From Gemmataceae bacterium (GTDB lineage: Bacteria > Planctomycetota > Planctomycetia > Gemmatales > Gemmataceae), in NCBI GenBank assembly GCA_947490035.1, contig CANLGS010000131.1, positions 1-8,438 on the forward strand: a stretch of DNA of 8,438 bases, written 5' to 3'. Shown in pieces: positions 1 through 6,108 of this stretch. The translations under genes and the position numbers were made by a program. Below the pieces are notes generated by a model. The model was not told the origin of the DNA, searched no databases, and saw only the letters and a program-made list of their open reading frames with translations. Within the stretch, counting starts at the first letter, position 1. Each line of letters opens with the position of its first letter.

Positions 1-1305
1 GGCGCATTCGGCCTCACGCTGCCGAACCTGTTGCAAGCGCGCGCCGCAACGCCACCACGCAAGCCCAAGAGTGTCATCCTGCTGTTCCTACTGGGCGCGC
101 CGCCGCAACAGGAGACGTGGGATCCGAAGCCGGACGCGCCCGCGGAGGCGCGCGGCGACATGGGCGTGATCCGCACCGCGACGCCGGGCCTCGTCATCGG
201 CGAGACGATGGTGAAGACGAGCCGACTCACGGAGAAGATCGCGATCCTGCGCGCGTGCCAGACCAACGACAACGCCCACAGCGCATCGGGCTACTTCATG
301 ACCACCGGTCAGGCACACCAGCCGATGCAGGTGGAGAACGCGAAGCCGGGCGCGCCGAACGACTGGCCCAGCATGGGCGCCATCGTCCGAAAGGTGCTAC
401 AACCGCACTGCACGCTGCCCGCGGCGGTCACGCTGCCGGAGCAAAGCGCGAACGACGGCAACCTGACGTGGCCTGGTCAGGACGCGGGGTTCCTCGGTCG
501 CGGGTTCGACCCGTGGCTCATCAACTGCGCGCCGGAGTTGGGCAAGTTCGAGGTGCCCGGCCTCGCGCTCCCCGACGACGTGACTTCCGCGCGATTCGGT
601 CAGCGCAAAAGCTTGCTCCAAGCGCTGAACACGGTGAACCGCGACCGTGAGGGAGCGGGTGGAACGAGCGAGGGAGCAGGCACCCACACCAACCGCGCGT
701 TCGAGATGATAACCTCCCCGGCCGCGCGCCGCGCGTTCGACCTCGACTCCGAGAGCGTGCAGACGCGCGACCGCTACGGCCGGTCGCGGTTCGGGCAGTC
801 GTGCTTGCTCGCTCGGCGCATGGTCGAAGCCGGCGTGCCACTGATCCGCGTGAACTGGACTCGCGTGCCGGGCGCGCCGAACACCGGCCACTGGGACACG
901 CACAGCAAGAACACCGAGGGCGTGCGGAAGCTGATGCCGATCCTCGACACGGCGTACACGGCGCTGCTCGAAGACCTGAGCGACCGCGGGATGCTCGACG
1001 ACACGCTGGTGGTGTGGATGGCGGAGTTCGGGCGCACGCCGAAGATCAACGGCGCGGCCGGTCGCGACCACTGGGGTCCGTGCTTCTCGGTCGCGCTGGC
1101 GGGCGGCGGGGTGAAAGGCGGCGCGGTCCACGGGTCGAGCGACAAGCTCGCGGCGTACCCGAAGGACGGGCGCGTGCTGCCGCAAGACCTGCACGCGACG
1201 ATCTACCACTGTCTGGGCATTCCGCGCGACACGGAGATACACGACGGTCTCGGCCGCCCGCTCGCGATCTGCCGCGGCGAACCCGTGAAGCAGATTCTGG
1301 AGTGA
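1..1305 (+). CDS. DUF1501 family protein (5'-truncated by window edge)
   Basis: Secreted DUF1501 protein, a family in the alkaline phosphatase/sulfatase-like fold that is greatly expanded in Planctomycetes. Its substrate is unknown; relatives often sit beside DUF1549/DUF1553 cytochrome-like genes. The reading frame is open from base 1. The first visible residues (GAFGLTLPNLLQARA) look like the hydrophobic part and Ala-x-Ala end of a Tat signal peptide, so the twin-arginine motif and true start lie left of the window. The TTG at 31 is internal. Family landmarks, numbered from base 1, are WDPKPDAP (about 40-47), NDNAHSASGYFMTTG (89-103), GHWDTH (296-301), AEFGRTP (341-347), GRDHWG (354-359) and a glycine-rich AGGGVKGG. 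The His/Asp residues in GHWDTH and GRDHWG probably bind metal (inference from the superfamily). Residues about 214-228 (RDREGAGGTSEGAGT) are low-complexity and encoded by a repeat-like sequence. The TGA at 1303-1305 overlaps the ribosome-binding site of the next gene. The family call is firm; the function is unknown. Confidence 0.93.
   Translation, partial: GAFGLTLPNLLQARAATPPRKPKSVILLFLLGAPPQQETWDPKPDAPAEARGDMGVIRTATPGLVIGETMVKTSRLTEKIAILRACQTNDNAHSASGYFMTTGQAHQPMQVENAKPGAPNDWPSMGAIVRKVLQPHCTLPAAVTLPEQSANDGNLTWPGQDAGFLGRGFDPWLINCAPELGKFEVPGLALPDDVTSARFGQRKSLLQALNTVNRDREGAGGTSEGAGTHTNRAFEMITSPAARRAFDLDSESVQTRDRYGRSRFGQSCLLARRMVEAGVPLIRVNWTRVPGAPNTGHWDTHSKNTEGVRKLMPILDTAYTALLEDLSDRGMLDDTLVVWMAEFGRTPKINGAAGRDHWGPCFSVALAGGGVKGGAVHGSSDKLAAYPKDGRVLPQDLHATIYHCLGIPRDTEIHDGLGRPLAICRGEPVKQILE
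641..683 (+). repeat. Repeat-like GGGAGC segment inside DUF1501 gene
   Basis: A GA-rich stretch holds two imperfect copies of the same word, GTGAGGGAGCGGGT (647-660) and GCGAGGGAGCAGGC (668-681). Its complement reads CCGCTCCCTCACGGTCGC, which would translate as PLPHGRG. I recall that string as a very common spurious translation in planctomycete genomes, which marks a dispersed repeat (memory, not searched). Here it is in frame and encodes a Gly/Glu/Thr-rich loop just before the conserved 'RAFEMITSPAARRAFDL' segment. The total length of this linker is close to what I remember for the family, so the repeat may have replaced the native linker rather than lengthened it. Confidence 0.45.
1299..1305 (+). 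promoter_or_regulatory. Shine-Dalgarno overlapping upstream stop codon
   Basis: GGAGTGA contains both a GGAG ribosome-binding site and the TGA stop of the DUF1501 gene. It lies 7 bases (counted from the end of GGAG) before the GTG at 1310. This decides the GTG start, because no in-frame ATG exists nearby (the ATG at 1314 is in another frame). It also points to translational coupling of the two genes. Confidence 0.7.
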
Positions 1306-1309
1306 TGCC

Positions 1310-2014
1310 GTGGATGAGGATGAGTGGCTCGCGTGCAGCGATGCCTCTGCGTTGATCGCGGACGAGGCTGCCCGGATCAACGGAGGGGAAGAGGTCAGCG
1401 AGCGCAAGCGGAGGCTCTTTGCCTGCGCGTGTGCCCGCCGGGTAAGCCGCTACCTGACCGATCCGCGTAGCGCTGACGCGCTCGCGATGGCCGAAGCGTT
1501 CGCCGATGACGACCGCGAACCGGAGGCGATCTTGGCCGCATCACGCCTGGCCGAAGACGCGGCGCGTGCTGTTCGCGAACACGAGGAAGATGCGGCTTGG
1601 TACTACGTGATGCGCGAGGCGGCTGACGCGATTCCCCACGCGACCAATTCAGACCTTGACGACGACTCGCTTAACCAACTCCTCAACGACTGCGCGAACG
1701 CCTACGGGCAAGCCGCTGTCGGCAGCGAATTGCACGCGGAATGGGCGGAACGGCGCACCCAGGCGGATCTGTTTCGTGACATCTTCGGCCCCTTCAATCA
1801 CAACACTTTCCCCGCCGACTGGCGAACTGACACCGCGATGTCACTCGCACGCGGGATGTACGCGTCGCGCGACTTCAGTGCGATGCCGATCCTCGCGGAC
1901 GCGCTGCAAGACGCCGGTTGCGACTCCGACGATATCCTCAACCACTGCCGCGACGCGAACCAACCGCACGTTCGCGGGTGTTGGGTCGTTGATCTGCTTC
2001 TCGGCAAAGCCTGA
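1310..2014 (+). CDS. Gemmataceae-type conserved hypothetical protein
   Basis: A 234-residue soluble protein of unknown function starting at GTG. I recognise the architecture as a highly paralogous family of Gemmata-like genomes (recollection, no accession). The N-terminal signature is DEDEWLACSD (residues 2-11), then ERKRRLFACACARRV (about 37-51) and LTDPRSADALAMAEAFADD, where 'CACARR' corresponds to the usual 'ACCRR'. The middle is an alanine-rich variable helical stretch. The C-terminus has DIFGPF, DWRTDTAMSLARGMYASRDF, MPILADALQDAGCDSDDILNHCR and the hallmark HVRGCWVVDLLLGKA at the very end. It has no signal peptide or membrane segment. The cysteines of CAC, DAGC, HC and RGCW look conserved, but no known metal site can be assigned. 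The 4-base gap and stop-overlapping ribosome-binding site couple it to the DUF1501 gene. It is not a shadow frame: both ends match the family and its own stop closes it. Confidence 0.85.
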   Translation: MDEDEWLACSDASALIADEAARINGGEEVSERKRRLFACACARRVSRYLTDPRSADALAMAEAFADDDREPEAILAASRLAEDAARAVREHEEDAAWYYVMREAADAIPHATNSDLDDDSLNQLLNDCANAYGQAAVGSELHAEWAERRTQADLFRDIFGPFNHNTFPADWRTDTAMSLARGMYASRDFSAMPILADALQDAGCDSDDILNHCRDANQPHVRGCWVVDLLLGKA

Positions 2015-2063
2015 CCCACACATACAACGACAACACGACTTCTCTTCCTCGCAGGGTGCGTCC

Positions 2064-2918
2064 ATGCAATTCGGCAAGATACGGCGCGGCGACCGGGACA
2101 CCGTCGTGATGGTCGATCGCGGGTTGGCCGTGCCGCTGGACATGGAGCGCAACCCCGCCGTCAAGACGCTCGCGGACCTGCTCAACACGCCGGACCCGGT
2201 CAAGACCGCGGCCGACCTCACGGACATGCTGGCCACCGCCGACCGGATCGACGGCGTCGTGTTCCGCGCGCCCATCGACAAGCAGGAAGTGTGGGCCGCG
2301 GGCGTCACCTACAAGCGGAGCAAGATCGCGCGCGAAGAGGAATCCGTCGGTGCGGCGCAGTTCTACGACAAGGTTTACACCGCGCCGCGCCCGGAGTTGT
2401 TCCTCAAGGCGACGCCGGCGCGCGTCGTTCACCCCGGTGCGCCGGTGCGCATCCGCGCCGACGCCACCTGGAGCGTGCCCGAACCGGAACTCACCCTCGT
2501 GATCTCACCCGCGGGCAAGATCGTCGGGTACACAATTGGCAACGACATGAGTTCGCGCGACATCGAGGGCGAGAACCCGCTCTACCTGCCGCAGGCGAAA
2601 ATCTACAAAGGCTCGTGCGCGATCGGGCCGCTGGTCACGCCCGTCAGCCACATGCCGGAACTGCCGGTTGTGGAAATCAAGCTGCTGATCCGCCGCGCGA
2701 ACAAGGTCGCGTTCGAGGGAACCACGACGCTCGCGCAGATGGCGCGGACCGTGGAGAGCCTGTCGGAGTGGCTGTTCAAGGAGAACGAGTTCCCGCACGG
2801 GGCGATGCTGTTGACCGGCACCGGGATCGTGCCGCCGGACGACTTCACGCTCGCGTCCGGCGACGACGTGAGCATCACCATCGCCGGCATCGGCACGCTG
2901 CGCAACCCGGTCGCGTGA
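2064..2918 (+). CDS. FAH-family hydrolase/dehydratase, likely 2-keto-3-deoxy sugar acid dehydratase type
   Basis: A 284-residue cytoplasmic enzyme of the fumarylacetoacetate hydrolase superfamily. The N-terminal region (1-70) is divergent; the FAH fold runs from about 76 (VWAAGVTYKRSK) to the end. Likely divalent-metal ligands are the glutamates of VPEPELTLVIS (E140, E142) and D161 in GNDMSSRDIEGE. SSRDIEGENPLYLPQAK (163-179) followed by YKGSCAIGPLV is the variant seen in 2-keto-3-deoxy-D-arabinonate/xylonate dehydratases, rather than the 'FDTFxPxGP' of classical acylpyruvate hydrolases. LLTGTGIVPPDDFTLASGD (249-267) is the conserved C-terminal loop. Pentose oxidation to 2-oxoglutarate semialdehyde is therefore a better guess than aromatic catabolism, but the substrate cannot be fixed from sequence. 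The frame is open upstream to 1656, but that part is only the shadow of the previous gene. The ATG at 2064 has an AGGG 7 bases before it. No pathway partners are in view. Confidence 0.9.
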   Translation: MQFGKIRRGDRDTVVMVDRGLAVPLDMERNPAVKTLADLLNTPDPVKTAADLTDMLATADRIDGVVFRAPIDKQEVWAAGVTYKRSKIAREEESVGAAQFYDKVYTAPRPELFLKATPARVVHPGAPVRIRADATWSVPEPELTLVISPAGKIVGYTIGNDMSSRDIEGENPLYLPQAKIYKGSCAIGPLVTPVSHMPELPVVEIKLLIRRANKVAFEGTTTLAQMARTVESLSEWLFKENEFPHGAMLLTGTGIVPPDDFTLASGDDVSITIAGIGTLRNPVA

Positions 2919-2922
2919 TGGT

Positions 2923-3041
2923 TTTTCTCCGCGGAGCGCGGGCGTCCCGCCCGCTCTTCGCGATTCGGGTCGCGACAGATGAACCCGAAGTGATTCGACT
3001 TGGACAGCGGCGGGCGGGACGCCCGCGCTCCGCGGAGAAAA
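2923..3041. repeat. Compound palindrome: 32-bp perfect inverted repeat with 55-bp centre
   Basis: Arms 2923-2954 and 3010-3041 are exact reverse complements over 32 bases. Each arm is itself structured: a 10-bp palindrome CTCCGCGGAG (2927-2936) sits next to a perfect 7-bp hairpin GCGGGCG-TCC-CGCCCGC (2938-2954), and the right arm repeats this in mirror image. The centre carries a smaller stem, TTCGGGT (2964-2970) with ACCCGAA (2983-2989). The unit fills nearly the whole 126-base gap between the convergent FAH and EamA genes. Translations of the arms give 'GRDARAP' and 'ARASRPLF'; I recall the former as a frequent spurious peptide in planctomycete and verrucomicrobial annotation, which suggests a dispersed REP- or MITE-like element. 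It may also stop transcription from both sides by structure alone, but no T-run follows the stem on either strand. Confidence 0.85.
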
Positions 3042-3044
3042 CCC

Positions 3045-3473
3045 TCACCGCTTCAGCGCCAGCACCACCACACCGGCGGCGACCAGCCCGACGCCGAGCC
3101 ACTCGCGGACGTTCAGCCGCTCGCGCAGGAACACCACCGCGAACACCGCGACCAGCACCACGCTCAGCTTGTCCACCGGCGCGACCTTCGACACCTCACC
3201 GGCCTTTAGCGCGCGGAAGTAGCACAGCCACGACGCGCCGGTCGCGACCCCGGACAACACCAGCAGCAACACCGTGCGCCGCGACAGCGGTTCGGAGCCG
3301 GTCCACTTACCGGTCGCGGTGACGAGGGCGAGCAGGCAGACGAGGACGACCACTGTGCGGATGAGCGTGGCGAGGTCCGGGTCGATACCGTCGGACCCGG
3401 CCTTCGCGAGAACGGCCGTTGCCGCCGCGAACACCGCCGAGAGCAGCGCCCAGACCACCCACGATTCGCCCAT
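3045..3473 (-). CDS. Single-domain EamA/DMT family membrane protein
   Basis: A 142-residue integral membrane protein with one EamA unit, about five hydrophobic helices: residues about 5-25 (VVWALLSAVFAAATAVLAKAG), 35-53, 67-84, 104-116 and 123-140. Full-size drug/metabolite transporters have two such units in about 300 residues. The short form is a recognised type that would act as a dimer, like the small multidrug resistance proteins. Typical EamA features are visible: a positively charged lysine after the first helix, 'WLCYFRALKAGEVSKVAPVDKLSVVLVAVFAVVFLRERL' spread over residues 82-120, and the final 'GVGLVAAGVVVLALKR'. The substrate is unknown. It starts 13 bases after the stop of the anti-sigma gene without a clear ribosome-binding site, so it is probably translated from the sigma/anti-sigma transcript. 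Its stop lies 3 bases from the 2923-3041 palindrome. Confidence 0.85.
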   Translation of the reverse strand: MGESWVVWALLSAVFAAATAVLAKAGSDGIDPDLATLIRTVVVLVCLLALVTATGKWTGSEPLSRRTVLLLVLSGVATGASWLCYFRALKAGEVSKVAPVDKLSVVLVAVFAVVFLRERLNVREWLGVGLVAAGVVVLALKR

Positions 3474-3486
3474 GTGATATGCCGGG

Positions 3487-5232
3487 TCAGTTGGTGGGGC
3501 GTGTGCCGCGGGCGCCGTAGGTCGCGTCCCACTTCTTCGGCGGACCGGGGAGCGAGACGCCCGGAACGGGCAGGTCGTATTTGGCCGCGTACTTCACGAA
3601 CTCGCGCGGGTACTCCGGCCACTTCCCTTCGAGGCGCGCCAGCGCGGCCTTCTCGTCGGATGTCATCTTGGGGAACAGTTCCTTCGCGCAGGCGCGCACC
3701 GGCTCCTTGAAGTCGGTCAGGCGGGCCGGGCCGAGTTGCGGCATCGGGTTGATCTTGGTGAGGGCCAGTTCCCGTTGCGCCTCCAGGGCGAACTCCGGCC
3801 ACCGCCCGCCCAGCGCCCGCAGGCGTGCCGGCATCACGACTTTCTTGGCAACCAGCCGGGCCACCGCGTCGGGCGGCAGGTCGGTCGTCTCGGCGATCAT
3901 CAGCTTCGGCTCGGCCGGTTCGGGCAGGTACGGGTGCGCCCGGTTCAGCTCGTACACCGTCAGCCCGTACCACACCCACGTCCCGTCGCGTTCGGCCGCC
4001 GCGAGCGTTCGCTTGTACTCGGCGTGTTCCTCCGCCGACAGCCGGCCGTGTTTGTTGTCGTCGATCCGGAACGTGGCGCGGGCGAACTCGATCACCTCCT
4101 TGCGGCCGGCGTCGGTGTCGAACGGCCACGGCGACTTGTTCGCGGCGAACGCTTCCGCGTGCTGGCGAACGAACGCCAGCCGCTCGCGCCGCACCGCCTC
4201 GTCGTCCTTCCACTGTTGAATGAGTTCGGCCTTCTCCTTGGGGTTGGTGAGCGCCGCGACCTTCTGCCGCAACGGTGGCGGCAGCGCGTCCATCCACTGC
4301 TGCTCACGCAGGCTGTGAATGATGCCCAGCCGCAGTGCGGGCGTGGCCGCCGCGAGCACCCCGCGGCGCTCGGCGTCCGGCAGGCGCTCCAGCCACAAGG
4401 CGTAGACTTCCAGCGCGCGGAACAGCCGGTCGCGTTCGCGCGGCTCCTTCGCGTACAGGTCGTGGTCGAGTTTGACGATTTCTGCTTGGCGTGCCGACGG
4501 CAGCATTCGGAACGCCTTCGTCAGCCCCTCGGTGTGCTTGCCGCTGGACTTGTCGGCCGCGTCGCCGTGCGGAATCTTGAGGTTCGTGTCGTAGGCGACC
4601 GCCGGTTCGTCGCCGAACAGCTTCGGCTCCGCCAACTCCTGCACGAACGAGATGTCGTCGGCCACCGCGAACAGCGGTAGGTGTTCGATCACCCGCGCAT
4701 CTACCTCGACCTTCCCCTCGTCGTGTTCCTTGTCCCGTATGTGGAACAGGAACGGACGGGCCGCGGCGGTCGCGAAGTACCCCACCACCGCGAACACCGC
4801 GACGGCCACGCACACGCCGGCGGCGCGCAGCAGCGGGCGCCCACGCCGGGGCGGTCGCGGCGGCTCCTCATCGAGGATCGCGACCGGCATCGAAGTTGAA
4901 GGGGTGGGCGCGGGGGCGGGCTTCGCGGCCCGCGGCACGGCGGGGCGCACCGGCGCTGAACCGGAGGCGGTCGCGGCCTTGATCGCGGGGACCAGATCGA
5001 GCGTGCGCGTGGTGAAACTCGGCGACGGCTCGGGCTTGGGCAGGTAGTCGAGCATGTCGAACGACTTCTTCAGCGCGTCCGCGCGGGCGCGGGCCTCCGG
5101 GTCGTTGGCGAGCCTCGCCTCGACCTTGCGCGCGGCGACCACGTCGACTTCGCCGTCGAGGTACGCGACCAACTCCGCCTCGAACGGGTCGGGCGGCGGG
5201 CCGTCTTCAAACTCGGTGTTCTCGCTGGACAT
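3487..5232 (-). CDS. Putative membrane-anchored anti-sigma factor with long extracytoplasmic region
   Basis: A 581-residue protein, probably the anti-sigma factor of the ECF sigma gene 15 bases upstream. Residues about 17-65 (AELVAYLDGEVDVVAARKVEARLANDPEARA onward) match the short helical anti-sigma head found beside planctomycete ECF factors. The HxxxCxxC zinc motif of ZAS-type anti-sigmas is absent: the only cysteines are C141, inside the membrane helix, and C515. A proline/alanine-rich linker (66-130) leads to one transmembrane helix at about 134-158, preceded by RRGRP, which fits an N-terminus facing the cytoplasm. The remaining roughly 420 residues would be outside. They are charged and helical, with loose repeats of the form W-x(2)-x-L-P-x3-R: W280 (LERLPDAER), W313 (MDALPPPLR) and the clearer pair GGRWPEFALE (475-484) and EGKWPEYPRE (535-544). 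These recall DUF3106-like repeats. Anti-sigma function is inferred from position and topology. The ATG follows a G-rich GGGGGGCGAG. Confidence 0.72.
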   Translation of the reverse strand: MSSENTEFEDGPPPDPFEAELVAYLDGEVDVVAARKVEARLANDPEARARADALKKSFDMLDYLPKPEPSPSFTTRTLDLVPAIKAATASGSAPVRPAVPRAAKPAPAPTPSTSMPVAILDEEPPRPPRRGRPLLRAAGVCVAVAVFAVVGYFATAAARPFLFHIRDKEHDEGKVEVDARVIEHLPLFAVADDISFVQELAEPKLFGDEPAVAYDTNLKIPHGDAADKSSGKHTEGLTKAFRMLPSARQAEIVKLDHDLYAKEPRERDRLFRALEVYALWLERLPDAERRGVLAAATPALRLGIIHSLREQQWMDALPPPLRQKVAALTNPKEKAELIQQWKDDEAVRRERLAFVRQHAEAFAANKSPWPFDTDAGRKEVIEFARATFRIDDNKHGRLSAEEHAEYKRTLAAAERDGTWVWYGLTVYELNRAHPYLPEPAEPKLMIAETTDLPPDAVARLVAKKVVMPARLRALGGRWPEFALEAQRELALTKINPMPQLGPARLTDFKEPVRACAKELFPKMTSDEKAALARLEGKWPEYPREFVKYAAKYDLPVPGVSLPGPPKKWDATYGARGTRPTN

Positions 5233-5247
5233 CTCGCCCCCCGCTCG

Positions 5248-5934
5248 TCAGATCGGTTCCGCGCCCGCGTCCCCGGAATCGGTCTCGGTGCAAACATCCT
5301 CGCCCGGCGGCGCCTCGCCGTCCATGTAGATGTAATCCTGAAGCGCATCGCGCAGCTTGCTCCGGGCGCGGCTCAGCAGCGATTTTACCGCTTTCGTGCT
5401 CAGCCCCATCACGTCCGCGATGTCCGCGTAGTTCATGTCCTCGAACTTGTTCAGCACGATCGCCATGCGCTGCCGCTCGTTCAGCCCGTCGAGCGCGGTG
5501 CGGATGATATCCGCGAGTTCCTGCTGCTGGAGGTTGTGCGCGGGCGGGTTGTCGCGTGTGGGCGCGAGGCTCTCCGTCGGCCGCGTGCCGAGCGGCCCGG
5601 AGTCTCGCACTTCCAACGGTAGCACCGGCCGGCGCTTCCGGTCGCGCAGCGAGTTCAGCGCGAGGTTGTTGGCGATGGTGAACAGCCAGGTGGAGAACTT
5701 GGCCTTCGGCGTGTACTTCTTGCGCGTGCGATAGACCCGCAGGAACACTTCTTGCGCGAGGTCTTCGGCTTCGTCCGCGCTGCCGACGAGGTGGTGCATG
5801 ACGGCGACGAGGCGGTGCTGGAACCGCTCGACCAGTTCGCCGAACGCGGCGGCGTCGTCGTCCCGGACCCGGAGCATAAGCCGGATGTCCGGGTCGCGGA
5901 GCGCCATCTGCGAGCTGGTGTGACCGATCGACAC
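5248..5934 (-). CDS. ECF-type RNA polymerase sigma factor
   Basis: A 228-residue sigma-70 family factor of the extracytoplasmic-function group, which directs RNA polymerase to stress- or signal-dependent promoters. Region 2 spans about 26-102 (AFGELVERFQHRLVAVMHHLVG, then ADEAEDLAQEVFLRVYR and KFSTWLFTIANNLALNSLRDRKRR). Region 4 spans about 138-197 (LADIIRTALDGLNERQRMAIVL, then the helix-turn-helix MNYADIADVMGLSTKAVKSLLSRARSKLR). A 30-residue acidic tail follows (YMDGEAPPGEDVCTETDSGDAGAEPI), unusual enough to be a possible regulatory contact. I accept the GTG start at 5934, since GGAG lies 6 bases before it. The in-frame ATG at 5907 (MALRDPD) has no ribosome-binding site, although the conserved part begins only there. 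The gene is followed by its putative anti-sigma. Its upstream region is largely occupied by the 5981-6108 repeat. Confidence 0.93.
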   Translation of the reverse strand: MSIGHTSSQMALRDPDIRLMLRVRDDDAAAFGELVERFQHRLVAVMHHLVGSADEAEDLAQEVFLRVYRTRKKYTPKAKFSTWLFTIANNLALNSLRDRKRRPVLPLEVRDSGPLGTRPTESLAPTRDNPPAHNLQQQELADIIRTALDGLNERQRMAIVLNKFEDMNYADIADVMGLSTKAVKSLLSRARSKLRDALQDYIYMDGEAPPGEDVCTETDSGDAGAEPI

Positions 5935-5980
5935 GGCGACTCCGCGTAACCAGAAGATTGAAGGCAGCGGTCAGAAGAGT

Positions 5981-6108
5981 GAAGACAGAAGAGCCGCAGA
6001 TAACGCAGAAGAACGCAGATTAAAACCAAGAACGGAATTCTTCAAAACACTCTTTACTCTTCTGTCTTTATCTGCGTTCTCTGCGTTATCTGCGGCTCCT
6101 CTGTCTTC
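5981..6108. repeat. Imperfect inverted repeat, 'CTGCGTTATCTGCGGC' type
   Basis: Left arm 5981-6020 and right arm 6070-6108 are reverse complements over about 39 bases with one base substituted and one missing in the right arm. The centre is 49 bases and AT-rich. Each arm holds a tandem of near-identical words (ATCTGCGTT, CTGCGTTATCTGCGGC) ending in a pyrimidine tract CTCCTCTGTCTTC, and a partial third copy of the tract (CTCTTCTGTCTT, 6056-6067) sits in the centre. I recall this wording as a widespread dispersed repeat of planctomycetes and some other phyla, usually seen as spurious peptides such as 'ICVNLRNLR' (memory, not searched). The repeat overlaps the last codons and stop of rlmN and occupies the upstream region of the sigma gene. 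Its sequence is unrelated to the 2923-3041 palindrome. Confidence 0.85.
6019..6045 (-). promoter_or_regulatory. Weak promoter-like boxes in the repeat centre, facing the sigma gene
   Basis: On the minus strand TTGAAG (6045-6040) and TTTAAT (6024-6019) are separated by 15 bases, in the only AT-rich patch upstream of the ECF sigma gene and about 85 bases before its GTG. They match the sigma-70 consensus at 4/6 and 5/6 positions, but the spacing is short. AT-rich DNA in a GC-rich genome gives such matches by chance, so this is only a candidate. Confidence 0.15.

Noticed and set aside
31..1305. TTG at 31 as the start of the DUF1501 protein
   Set aside because: The frame is open from base 1 and the residues before TTG look like the core of a Tat signal peptide, so the gene simply enters from the left.
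397..1407. 336-residue minus-strand frame opposite DUF1501
   Set aside because: Arg/Val/His-rich antisense of a well-conserved gene; typical of high-GC DNA.
1656..2063. N-terminal extension of the FAH enzyme by 136 residues
   Set aside because: It overlaps the preceding gene, is Thr/Arg/Ser-rich shadow translation, and the ATG at 2064 has a ribosome-binding site and the family's usual length.
2923..3041. Classical bidirectional intrinsic terminator
   Set aside because: The T/A runs lie within the stem foot on both sides and no T-run follows the hairpin; the arm length and nested palindromes fit a repeat element better.
3206..4297. 363-residue minus-strand frame overlapping the anti-sigma and EamA genes
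   Set aside because: Arg/Gly/Ala-rich off-frame reading of two better supported genes.
3736..4680. 314-residue plus-strand frame opposite the anti-sigma gene
   Set aside because: Composition is Arg/Gln/Val/His-rich without any recognisable motif; shadow.
5248..5907. ATG at 5907 as the sigma factor start
   Set aside because: No ribosome-binding site precedes it, while the GTG at 5934 has GGAG at 6 bases. Still possible because conservation begins here.
5981..6108. Short CRISPR-like array
   Set aside because: The recurring words are inverted and contiguous, not evenly spaced direct repeats with unique spacers, and no cas gene is present.
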